DNA of 64,000 nt from Gluconobacter potus (GTDB lineage Bacteria > Pseudomonadota > Alphaproteobacteria > Acetobacterales > Acetobacteraceae): assembly GCF_015244705.1 (NCBI RefSeq), contig NZ_JABCQF010000002.1, positions 124,001 to 188,000 on the forward strand. The letters are read 5' to 3'. How positions within the stretch are numbered: position 1 is the stretch's first letter; every line of letters begins with the position of its first letter. Position numbers and translations under genes: made by a program. The notes under the pieces are model-generated. The model was not told the origin of the DNA, did not search any database, and saw only the letters and a program-made list of their open reading frames with translations. Below, piece after piece: positions 1 through 7,350 of this stretch.

Positions 1-60
1 CCTCATTGGTAAGGGCGGATTGGATCAATCACTCTGTTTCCGGGCGAATTGCATACCGAT

Positions 61-147
61 CCCAGGAAAGCACCGTTTTAGATCCCGTGAGATCCCGCAA
101 CGTCCCGGACAATCCTACTTCCTAATTCTCCCATACTGACTGTCCCC
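61..147 (-). repeat. left copy of an inverted 87-base repeat with phased GGGA motifs
   Basis: Read on the minus strand, this stretch matches the plus strand at 26169-26256 at roughly four bases in five. Both copies contain GACAGTCAGTATGG, AGAATTAGGAAGT and then four units spaced exactly ten bases apart, each beginning GGGA or AGGA, ending in AAACG. The match stops outside these limits. The ten-base spacing places the motifs on one face of the helix, as expected for a protein-binding array. The copy at 26169 lies near an integrase gene, so a recombinase site or element end is the likeliest reading, but this is inference. Confidence 0.6.
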
Positions 148-390
148 CTCCATCGTAGGCCTGTGAATCACAATAACTCTCTCTCTCATCTCAATGAGTT
201 AATAGGTCCTAAGCCTAAAAAAGCATGGTGTGAGGATTTCGACTGCCTCTCACTTCCTTCACCTCGGCAGGGGATGAAAGGCGGTTATTTTATCAAACCA
301 GACCCAGGCGTCGAACTGATTGAAAAGATCGGCATCCAGATAGCCGTCTTCTCCTTCGGTGATGGAAAGCTCCAGAGATGTCACACAACA
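148..390. other. intergenic stretch without a recognisable gene
   Basis: This stretch separates the left repeat from the promoter region of the polyol cluster. A GTG-initiated frame of 81 codons runs on the plus strand from 163, and a short frame of about 41 codons on the minus strand. Neither has a recognisable motif, and neither resembles a family I know. They may be fragments of genes cut by the rearrangement that brought the repeat here. I would not annotate a protein. Confidence 0.4.
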
Positions 391-445
391 TATCACATTT
401 ATCTATGATAAATCACATATAAATGTGTTAAACATATCATTTATT
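391..445 (+). promoter_or_regulatory. palindrome-rich regulatory region upstream of the polyol cluster
   Basis: An A+T-rich stretch directly upstream of the kinase gene carries a perfect palindrome, ATTTATC-TAT-GATAAAT (397-413), followed by CACAT-N4-ATGTG (414-427). The heptamer ATCACAT is repeated on both sides of the first palindrome (392-398 and 412-418). Such an arrangement is typical of an operator for a dimeric sugar-responsive repressor or activator. No regulator gene lies in the cluster, so the cognate protein must be encoded elsewhere. No clear -35/-10 pair stands out. Confidence 0.45.
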
Positions 446-508
446 GTGTTATGAGGGCTCATCGTTCTTATCGCTCGATGAGCTGCCACGCTGTCTGGAG
501 GGTGTTCA

Positions 509-2113
509 ATGCGCCAGGATTTCACCATCGGAATCGACAGTGGTTCCACGACGACCAAAGCTGTCGTGTTTTCGCCGACTGGTGCGATCACAGGGACGGG
601 GCGTCGTCGTGTTCCACAGCATATGGACCGGCCGCACCATGTTGAGCGGGATATGCATGAGGCCTGGGAGGCCGTCATCGGTTCGGTTCAGGACGCACTG
701 GCGGATGCAGGGATCGATGGTTCGGCGGTTGCCGCCGTCGGGCTGACTGCACATGGGGACGGTGTTTTTCTGCTTGACCGCTCAAGTAGCCCGTTGGGGC
801 GGGGGATCATGTCGCTCGACAGCCGTGCTACGGCGCTCCATGAGCGCTGGCAGCGCGACGGCCTGTCCGATCTGGTGCTTCCGGTGGCCGGCCAGCGTCC
901 TTATGCCTATTCGGCCAACACGCTTCTGGCCTGGATCCGGGAAAACGAACCGGAACGTTATGCGGCGATCGGGTCCGTCATCTTCGCCAAGGACTGGATC
1001 CGGTACTGCCTGACGGGCGAGATTGCGACGGATCTGACGGAAGCCAGCACGTCTTTCACGGATCTGCATACACAGAACTACAGCGATGAACTGCTGGAAA
1101 TCCTGGGATTGCAGGGCATCCGAAAGGCGCTGCCGGAGATGCGCCTGTCCTGTGAAAGCGGTGGCGTCCTGACGCCTGAGGCTGCTTCCCGGACCGGCCT
1201 GAGGGCTGGAACGCCTGTTTCGGTCGGGCTGCATGATGTCACGGCCGCTGCGGTCGGTGTGGGTCATACGCAGGCCGGGGATCTTTCGATTACGGCGGGT
1301 ACGTTCTCAATCAATGAAGTGTTCCGGGACCGGCCGGTCATCGGGGAGGGCTGGGCCTGTCGCGCCGGATATCGGCGGGGCCTGTGGAACTGCATGGCCA
1401 TTTCGCCAGCATCTTCCAGTAATCTTGACTGGCTGGCCAAGCTTCTGAAGCCCGACGAACAGGACGCGGCCCGGCAGCTCTCAGCGGAAATGGAAAGCCG
1501 CCTGTCAAAGCCGGGCGGACGTCATCAGGTTCCGCTGTACCATCCCTTCCTGTTCGGCTCGCCCTATGAAGCGCCGGCCAGTGCTTCGCTATTCGGGGTC
1601 CAGTCCTGGCACGACCGGGCTGACCTGTTCCAGGCCATGGTGGAAGGAACGATCTTCAATCATCGCGAGCATGTCGATGCCCTGCGCCAGACAGGCCCGG
1701 TCCGCAGGATCGGCGTATCGGGCGGCGGGAGTGGCCAGCCGGTGATTGCACAGATGTTCGCCGATATTCTGGGAGCAGACGTTGAAATACCCGAAGTGCG
1801 TGAAGCAGGCGCGCTGGGAGCTGCGCTGACAGCCAGTGTCTCTATCGGACGATACGCCGATCTGGAAGAAGCCGTATTCTCCCAGATCATTCCGATGCAG
1901 ACATACAGGCCCCAGACCGAACGGCGTCGCGTCTATGAAGGGATTTACCGGCGTTATGTCGCTCTGACCCAGGCCATGCGGCCTTTCTGGTCGGATCTTT
2001 ATGATGGTGGCCCGGCTCAGGCAGAGCCCGTTGCAGAGCCGGCCGACGTGGAGACAGGCGCTGTCCTGAATTATGCCGCAATGGGCTTCATGCCGCAGGA
2101 GGCCAGACCATGA
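509..2113 (+). CDS. eryA: FGGY-family carbohydrate kinase, probable erythritol kinase EryA
   Basis: A 534-residue member of the FGGY sugar kinase family, which phosphorylates polyols and sugars with ATP in the cytoplasm. The phosphate-binding start IGIDSGSTTTK lies at residues 7-17, a TAHGDGV segment near residue 82, and the adenosine-site GGGSGQ loop near residue 405. The ATG follows a GGAGG about eight bases upstream. The stop overlaps the next start. Assignment to erythritol kinase (erythritol to D-erythritol 1-phosphate) rests mainly on the company it keeps: a GlpD-like dehydrogenase and paralogues of TPI and RpiB, which is the Brucella/Rhizobium ery gene set. Another polyol such as threitol or ribitol as substrate cannot be excluded. 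Confidence 0.72.
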   Translation: MRQDFTIGIDSGSTTTKAVVFSPTGAITGTGRRRVPQHMDRPHHVERDMHEAWEAVIGSVQDALADAGIDGSAVAAVGLTAHGDGVFLLDRSSSPLGRGIMSLDSRATALHERWQRDGLSDLVLPVAGQRPYAYSANTLLAWIRENEPERYAAIGSVIFAKDWIRYCLTGEIATDLTEASTSFTDLHTQNYSDELLEILGLQGIRKALPEMRLSCESGGVLTPEAASRTGLRAGTPVSVGLHDVTAAAVGVGHTQAGDLSITAGTFSINEVFRDRPVIGEGWACRAGYRRGLWNCMAISPASSSNLDWLAKLLKPDEQDAARQLSAEMESRLSKPGGRHQVPLYHPFLFGSPYEAPASASLFGVQSWHDRADLFQAMVEGTIFNHREHVDALRQTGPVRRIGVSGGGSGQPVIAQMFADILGADVEIPEVREAGALGAALTASVSIGRYADLEEAVFSQIIPMQTYRPQTERRRVYEGIYRRYVALTQAMRPFWSDLYDGGPAQAEPVAEPADVETGAVLNYAAMGFMPQEARP

Positions 2114-3819
2114 AGGGGCTCGCCACCATACCGGACAATGCTACGTTCGATGTCGCGATCATCGGGGCCGGGATCAATGGGGCTGGCCTGTTCCGGGAAC
2201 TGTCGCTGCAGGGCCTGCGTGTCCTTCTGGTGGACCGGAGTGACTTCTGCTCCGGTGCGTCCTGCGCGCCCTCACGCCTGATCCACGGGGGCATTAAATA
2301 TCTCGAGACCGGCGAATTCCGGCTCGTGGCGCAGTCCACGCTGGAGCGCAACCTGCTGCTGCGGAATGCACCCCATGTGGTCAAGCCTCTGCCGACCGTC
2401 CTGCCGATCCGTTCCTGGTTTGGCGGCATCGTGCCGTCGTTCCGGAAATTTCTGAGGCTGGGCGGCAAAATGACGGATCGCGGTGCGCTCGTTCTGGAAG
2501 CCGGGCTGCAGATTTACGATTTCCTCGGGCGCCATGCCCGGGTGATGCCGCGTCACAGCCTTTTTCTCAGGCGCCAGACACGGCAGGAGTGGCCGCATAT
2601 AGCGGCGGATGTCATGGCGACGGCCCAATATTATGACGCCTCCATCACCCAGCCGGAACGTCTCGGTTATGAATGCGTGCGCGACGGCCTGGATGTCGGG
2701 ACGGGCTGCGCGGTTTCGACCTACACGGCGCCGGTGTCTTTTGCAGATGGGGTTCTGGAGCTGCGGGACGAAAAAAGCGGTGAGACGCGCCATGTCCGTC
2801 CGCGGCTCATCGTCAATGCGGGTGGAGCATGGATCGACCGGATCAACGCTGATCTGGGTCAGCAAACCCGTTATATCGGCGGAACGAAAGGCAGCCATCT
2901 GCTCCTGCGACATGAGGGGCTTCTGCAGGAGCTGCGTGGCCGCATGATGTATTTCGGAACGCCGGACGGACGCATCTGCCTGGCCTATCCGTTCTATGGC
3001 CATGTGCTCGTCGGTTCGACCGATCTGCGGATTGATGATCCTGACACCGCCGTCTGCACCGATGAAGAACAGGACTACATGCTGCGTATGCTCGGCGGCC
3101 TGTTCCCGGGCTTCCGGTTCAGCGCGGAGGATGTGATCTACCGCTACAGCGGTGTACGCCCGTTGCCTGCGACCAATGCCGCCGATCCAGGAGCCATCAG
3201 CCGCGATCATATCATCCATGAAGACGTTCTGGACGGCATACCGCTCCTGTCGCTGGTTGGCGGGAAATGGACGACGTTTCGTGGGCTGGCGGAAGAAACG
3301 GCAGACAGGGTGCTGGAAATGCTGGGAGCGGAACGGCACCTGTCCACCCGGGACTTCCCGATCGGTGGCGGCCGCGACTATCCCCCGCCGGAACGGTATT
3401 CCGCCTATCTGGACGAGTTCTTCGTCACGCACGGCCTGCCGAGAGCACGGGCGGCCCTGCTTCTGGAGCGTTATGGATCGCGGGCCCGGGCGTTTGCCGT
3501 GTTCTGTCAGGAAAAGCCGGATGCGCCGCTGCGCAGTCTGCCGTCCTACACGCGGCGTGAACTGGCCTTCATCGCCACCGATGAACTGGTGCGCACGCTG
3601 TCAGATGTGCTGTTCCGCCGCACGCCGATTGCGCTGAGCGGCCTTCTGACGCCGGACGTCGTCCGAGAAGCCGGGGCCATCGTGGGGGAGGCCCTTGAGT
3701 GGAGTGCTCAGGAAACAGAGCAGCAGTGTCTGCTGACCTGGCGGGAAGGGCAGGAGCGCCATCAGTTGAAAGGTGAGCTTCCTGCTGCATCGTTTTCACA
3801 TACAGCCCTGAGGGCATGA
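2110..3819 (+). CDS. eryB: GlpD-like FAD dehydrogenase, probable erythritol-phosphate dehydrogenase EryB
   Basis: A 569-residue flavoprotein of the glycerol-3-phosphate dehydrogenase (GlpD) family. The FAD-binding GAGINGAG is at residues 19-26, followed by the family signature SRLIHGGIKYLETGEF near residue 56 and GGTKGSHLLL near 257. It starts four bases inside the kinase gene, so the two are translationally coupled. GlpD proteins act on glycerol 3-phosphate. In erythritol operons the homologue EryB oxidises D-erythritol 1-phosphate to D-erythrulose 1-phosphate, and the gene order here favours that role. A plain GlpD acting on glycerol 3-phosphate is the main alternative, but no glpF or glpK-type neighbour is present. 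Confidence 0.72.
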   Translation: MKGLATIPDNATFDVAIIGAGINGAGLFRELSLQGLRVLLVDRSDFCSGASCAPSRLIHGGIKYLETGEFRLVAQSTLERNLLLRNAPHVVKPLPTVLPIRSWFGGIVPSFRKFLRLGGKMTDRGALVLEAGLQIYDFLGRHARVMPRHSLFLRRQTRQEWPHIAADVMATAQYYDASITQPERLGYECVRDGLDVGTGCAVSTYTAPVSFADGVLELRDEKSGETRHVRPRLIVNAGGAWIDRINADLGQQTRYIGGTKGSHLLLRHEGLLQELRGRMMYFGTPDGRICLAYPFYGHVLVGSTDLRIDDPDTAVCTDEEQDYMLRMLGGLFPGFRFSAEDVIYRYSGVRPLPATNAADPGAISRDHIIHEDVLDGIPLLSLVGGKWTTFRGLAEETADRVLEMLGAERHLSTRDFPIGGGRDYPPPERYSAYLDEFFVTHGLPRARAALLLERYGSRARAFAVFCQEKPDAPLRSLPSYTRRELAFIATDELVRTLSDVLFRRTPIALSGLLTPDVVREAGAIVGEALEWSAQETEQQCLLTWREGQERHQLKGELPAASFSHTALRA

Positions 3820-3822
3820 ACC

Positions 3823-4815
3823 ATGAACCGTTACGAAGAAAAGATTGCCCGCATGGTAGCGGGTCAGGACAGCCGGACCGATTTCATCCTCGCGGATGCC
3901 AAGGATTCCGATATGGCGGCCGGAATCAGCGCCACGGGTCTGCATCGCCATCCGGTCTCCATGCAGGAAAAGCGCTCGCGCTTCCGCACCCGGCGCGACT
4001 ATGTCGATGTGATCAGGACGATCCTCGATCAGGACGTCGTGGACATCATGCTGACTTCGGCTTCGATCCTGGAGACCCTGCTTCAGGAAGATGCCTTCGC
4101 CGGGACGCGCATCCAGTCGGCCATCCGCGCCAATGACACCACGGACCTGTGGCGGGGCCGGGGAAGCAGCTATCAGAGCCAGAAATCGGTTCCGTTCCGT
4201 TCGGCGTCCCTGATGAAAGCGCAGACCAATCTCGGCCTGTATTCCATGACCTTCAATGGCGATGCCGAGCAGGATAGTCTGGCGCTGGAAGAATTCGCCC
4301 GGTTTCGCGAAGAAGCGGCGGAGCGGCGTTTTTCGTATTTCCTGGAAGTGTTCAATCCCAATGAAGGGCGCATTTCCCGGGCGGATCACGGTTTCTTCCT
4401 CAATGACATGATTGTCCGCTGTCTGGCCGGTTTGCGACGCGAAGAGCGGCCGGTTTTCCTCAAGGTGCCGTTCAATGGCGCAGAGGCGCTGACGGAACTC
4501 TGCGAGTTCGACCCGTCTGTGATCGTCGGCATCATGGGCGGCGGAAGCGGTACGACCCGCGACTGTCTGGAACTTCTGCATCAGGCCCAGTGCTGCGGCG
4601 CCCGTGCTGCCCTGTTCGGCCGCAAGATCGTGGACGCGGACGATCCCGTCCTGCTGATCGAAGCCATGCGCAGTGTCACGGACGGCGCACTCTCGCCCAT
4701 GGAAGCCACCCATCTCTATCATGAAAAAATGGGCAAACGCGGACTGGTCGCCGGGCGCGATCTGGAGATCGACAGTGTGGTGACGGAAACTGTCCTGCTG
4801 GAGCGGGCGGCGTGA
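3823..4815 (+). CDS. TIM-barrel protein of unknown function in the eryC position; possible D-erythrulose-1-phosphate epimerase or aldolase
   Basis: A 330-residue protein three bases behind the dehydrogenase gene. It does not look like EryC, which belongs to the xylose-isomerase-like epimerases. Its C-terminal half instead resembles class I aldolases of the LacD/DhnA type: FLKVPFNG places a lysine (residue 214) where those enzymes form a Schiff base, and MGGGSGTTRD (238-247) looks like a glycine-rich phosphate-binding loop. The position between dehydrogenase and TPI paralogue is where the erythritol pathway needs conversion of D- to L-erythrulose 1-phosphate. I infer it may supply that step or cleave a tetrulose phosphate. 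The function is unproven and the family link is by eye. Confidence 0.6.
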   Translation: MNRYEEKIARMVAGQDSRTDFILADAKDSDMAAGISATGLHRHPVSMQEKRSRFRTRRDYVDVIRTILDQDVVDIMLTSASILETLLQEDAFAGTRIQSAIRANDTTDLWRGRGSSYQSQKSVPFRSASLMKAQTNLGLYSMTFNGDAEQDSLALEEFARFREEAAERRFSYFLEVFNPNEGRISRADHGFFLNDMIVRCLAGLRREERPVFLKVPFNGAEALTELCEFDPSVIVGIMGGGSGTTRDCLELLHQAQCCGARAALFGRKIVDADDPVLLIEAMRSVTDGALSPMEATHLYHEKMGKRGLVAGRDLEIDSVVTETVLLERAA

Positions 4816-4859
4816 CGTTTGCGTGAAGGGTGGGGAACCTTTCGGATGTATCGTTATTT

Positions 4860-4928
4860 TTGATGATAATAACAGTTTTAATGTTATAATTTAGCGATAA
4901 AGTGGTTTAGATATCATTGGGGTGGGAG
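4860..4928 (+). promoter_or_regulatory. putative internal promoter and ribosome-binding site before the TPI paralogue
   Basis: After the stop of the TIM-barrel gene the sequence turns markedly A+T-rich. TTGATG (4860-4865) and TATAAT (4885-4890) make a sigma-70-like pair, though the 19-base spacer is longer than ideal. ATATCATT at 4911-4918 also occurs in the regulatory region before the kinase gene, which hints at a shared regulator. GGGAG at 4924-4928 serves the ATG at 4936. This suggests the second half of the cluster can be transcribed independently. Confidence 0.4.
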
Positions 4929-4935
4929 AATCGTC

Positions 4936-5763
4936 ATGAGCATTCAGCCAGTTGGTCAGTCTTTCGGGAGGTTGGTTGTGGATCAGAAGAGCGTCTGGAT
5001 CGGGACGAGCTGGAAGATGAACAAGGGACCGGCCGAAGCGATTGCGGCGGCGCGGGCACTTGAATCCTTCCAGCCGCCGGAAGGGATCCGGTCGTTCGTG
5101 ATCCCGCCTTTCACGTCCCTGCGGGATGTGTGCTCGGTGCTGGAAGACAGCGCGCTGCTGGTGGGCGCGCAGAACATGCACTGGGAGGACAGTGGCGCCT
5201 GGACCGGGGAGGTTTCCGCGCCGATGATCGCCGAGTGCGGAGCGTCCATCGTGGAAATCGGCCATTCGGAGCGCCGACAGCATTTCGGCGAGACGGACTG
5301 GACGGTGAACCTCAAGGTGAGGGCTGCGCTGCGGCACGGTCTGCGTCCGCTGATCTGCATTGGCGATACGTCGGATGAATTCGAGTTCGGGGTTTCGCAG
5401 GAGACGCTGGCACGGCAGGTGAAAATTGCGCTGCATGGGGTGTCCAGAAAGGATCTGGGGCAGGTCATGGTTGCGTATGAGCCGGTCTGGGCCATCGGAT
5501 CGGCGGGACGTCCGGCCGAGGCGTCCTTCGTGTCCGGGATCCATACCAGGTTGCGTGCTGTCGTGCGTGAACTGGCGGGGGACAGTGGCGTGCGCATCCC
5601 GCTGCTTTATGGCGGCAGCGTCTCGCAGGCCAATATCCGCGACTACGTCGCATTGCCGGATGTGGACGGTGTGTTTGTCGGGCGTGCGGCCTGGGAGCCT
5701 GCGGATTTCATGATGCTGGTGGAAAGTGTGAGCGGGGTTGTGTCCCGCAAAATTGCCGCGTGA
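4936..5763 (+). CDS. eryH: triose-phosphate-isomerase paralogue, probable L-erythrulose-1-phosphate isomerase
   Basis: A 275-residue TIM-barrel isomerase. The catalytic histidine is in EIGHSERRQHFGE (H110) and the glutamate in VAYEPVWAIG (E182), with lysine in TSWKMNK (K27). In housekeeping TPI that motif reads GNWKMN; here the asparagine is serine, which I associate with the EryH/LerI branch that turns L-erythrulose 1-phosphate into D-erythrulose 4-phosphate. Two starts are possible: ATG 4936 with GGGAG upstream, or GTG 4978 with GGGAGG upstream. The latter removes an N-terminal extension of 14 residues that TPIs usually lack. A duplicate glycolytic TPI is the alternative function. Confidence 0.7.
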   Translation: MSIQPVGQSFGRLVVDQKSVWIGTSWKMNKGPAEAIAAARALESFQPPEGIRSFVIPPFTSLRDVCSVLEDSALLVGAQNMHWEDSGAWTGEVSAPMIAECGASIVEIGHSERRQHFGETDWTVNLKVRAALRHGLRPLICIGDTSDEFEFGVSQETLARQVKIALHGVSRKDLGQVMVAYEPVWAIGSAGRPAEASFVSGIHTRLRAVVRELAGDSGVRIPLLYGGSVSQANIRDYVALPDVDGVFVGRAAWEPADFMMLVESVSGVVSRKIAA

Positions 5764-5841
5764 TGACGGTCATCACGGGATCACGTCCTGTTTCCGGCAG
5801 CGGAACAGTCTGACTGAACGTCAAAGAAACGGAGAACAGTC

Positions 5842-6324
5842 ATGCGTATTGCGATTGGTGGAGACAGTGCAGGCGAAGGCCTGGCACGGCTTCTGGTGGA
5901 ACATCTCTCGACACTGGGACGGCATGTCGTCGTTGACATGTCCCATCCCGAGGACGAGCGGGCCGAACTGTATTCGGAACTGAGTGAGCGTGTGGCGCTG
6001 GCTGTTCTGCATGGAGAATTCGACCGGGGCATCCTGTGCTGCGGGACGGGGATCGGGGTGTGCATTTCCGCCAACAAGATCCCGGGCATCCGGGCCGCGC
6101 TGACCCACGACACGTATTCCGCAGAGCGTGCGGCGCTCTCGAACAACGCGCATATCATCACGATGGGATCGCGCGTCATCGGGCCGGAAGTGGCGAAATC
6201 CATTGCCGAAGCCTGGCTGGCCTGCACGTTTGATCCGCGCAGTGCCTCGGCACGGAATGTGGCTGGCATTGATGCGCTCGGAAAGAAATACCGCCAGCAG
6301 GCTCCTGTCGGCGCAAGTTGCTGA
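5842..6324 (+). CDS. eryI: RpiB/LacAB-family isomerase, probable D-erythrulose-4-phosphate isomerase
   Basis: A 160-residue sugar-phosphate isomerase of the RpiB family. The reactive cysteine lies in CCGTGIGV (C67), followed by the typical [10 protein letters not shown] and [13 protein letters not shown] segments. RpiB interconverts ribulose and ribose 5-phosphates. In erythritol clusters its paralogue EryI converts D-erythrulose 4-phosphate to D-erythrose 4-phosphate, the entry to the pentose phosphate pathway. The gene sits 78 bases after the TPI paralogue and before the transporter, which supports the erythritol role. An ordinary ribose-5-phosphate isomerase B remains possible. Confidence 0.72.
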   Translation: MRIAIGGDSAGEGLARLLVEHLSTLGRHVVVDMSHPEDERAELYSELSERVALAVLHGEFDRGILCCGTGIGVCISANKIPGIRAALTHDTYSAERAALSNNAHIITMGSRVIGPEVAKSIAEAWLACTFDPRSASARNVAGIDALGKKYRQQAPVGASC

Positions 6325-6378
6325 AGTAAAACTCCCGGTCCGGAACTGATCCGGCTGGTTCTTTGAAAGAATACACTT

Positions 6379-7320
6379 ATGAAAACGGCATTTGCTTTTG
6401 CCGCAATGCTGACGGCTGCGCCATTTCTGGCGCCGCTTGCAGCAGGTCAGGCCCATGCAGCGGATAACAGCGCACCCCTGCGCTTCGTGCTGATCCCCAA
6501 GACCGTGCATCCCTGGTTCGACAAGGCGAATAATGGGGCACAGGCGGCTGCGGCGATGATCTCGCAGGCGACGGGGCGGAAGGTCGAGATCGAATACCGC
6601 GCGCCGCAGACGGCGGATGTGTCGTCCCAGAACGACATTATCGAGCGTGCCATCGCGACCCATCCGGACGGGCTGATCCTCGATCTGCTGGATGAGAAGG
6701 GCAACCGCGCCACCATGGACGAGGCGGTGGACGAGAAGATCCCCATGACGGTGTTTGATTCCCTGCCGCCTGAAGGCATGGATATCACGGCTGTGGGCGC
6801 GGATTTCTGCGAGCAGGGCACGATGGCGGCCGAGCGGCTGGCGAACCTGGTCGGCAAGAAGGGCGAAGTGGCGATCATGATGGGGGTGCCGACGGCGCCG
6901 AACCACACCCTGCGGGCCGAGTGCGAAAAGAAGGTCTTTGCGAAATACCCGGACATGAAGGTTGTCGCGACCGGCGTGGACAATGACAGCATCGAGACCG
7001 CGCAGAAGCAGGCCTCTGCTATCATGCAGGCGCATCCGGATCTGGTCGGATGGGTCGAGTGCGATGCCTCCGGACCGGTGGGCGTCGGCCAGGCCATCCG
7101 CGAGAGCGGCAAGACGGGCAAGGTCAAGGAAGTGGGGCTCGATAACCTCAATGACATGATCCAGCTCATCAAGGATGGGGTTGCTGAGTCCTCTGCGTCG
7201 AGCCGGCCGGAAATGCAGGGTTACTGGGCCGTCGTGTCTGCCTGGCAGCGGGCGATGGGGCAGAAGACGCCCAAATACATCGATACCGGCATCGATCTTC
7301 TGACGAGCAAGAACCTCTGA
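6379..7320 (+). CDS. sugar ABC transporter substrate-binding protein
   Basis: A 313-residue periplasmic binding protein of the RbsB/LacI-like fold (Peripla_BP_4). A cleavable signal peptide ends with AHA at about residue 27. The mature protein starts with LRFVLIPKTVHPWFDKANNG, the usual first strand and ligand loop of the family, and contains SQNDIIERAIATHPDG and the late GWVECDASGPVGVGQAI stretch. ATPase and permease genes follow at once, so it is the ligand-binding part of a CUT2-type importer. Given the pathway next to it, the ligand is probably erythritol, L-erythrulose or another tetritol or tetrulose. This is inference from context. Confidence 0.8.
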   Translation: MKTAFAFAAMLTAAPFLAPLAAGQAHAADNSAPLRFVLIPKTVHPWFDKANNGAQAAAAMISQATGRKVEIEYRAPQTADVSSQNDIIERAIATHPDGLILDLLDEKGNRATMDEAVDEKIPMTVFDSLPPEGMDITAVGADFCEQGTMAAERLANLVGKKGEVAIMMGVPTAPNHTLRAECEKKVFAKYPDMKVVATGVDNDSIETAQKQASAIMQAHPDLVGWVECDASGPVGVGQAIRESGKTGKVKEVGLDNLNDMIQLIKDGVAESSASSRPEMQGYWAVVSAWQRAMGQKTPKYIDTGIDLLTSKNL

Positions 7321-7350
7321 CGCAGCAGGACAGGAAGGGGAGTGACGGTC

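Noticed and set aside
1-500. Possible attachment-site copy of the tRNA-Glu 3' end at the left edge of the accessory block
   Set aside because: No stretch resembling the tRNA 3' terminal sequence was found here or elsewhere in the window.
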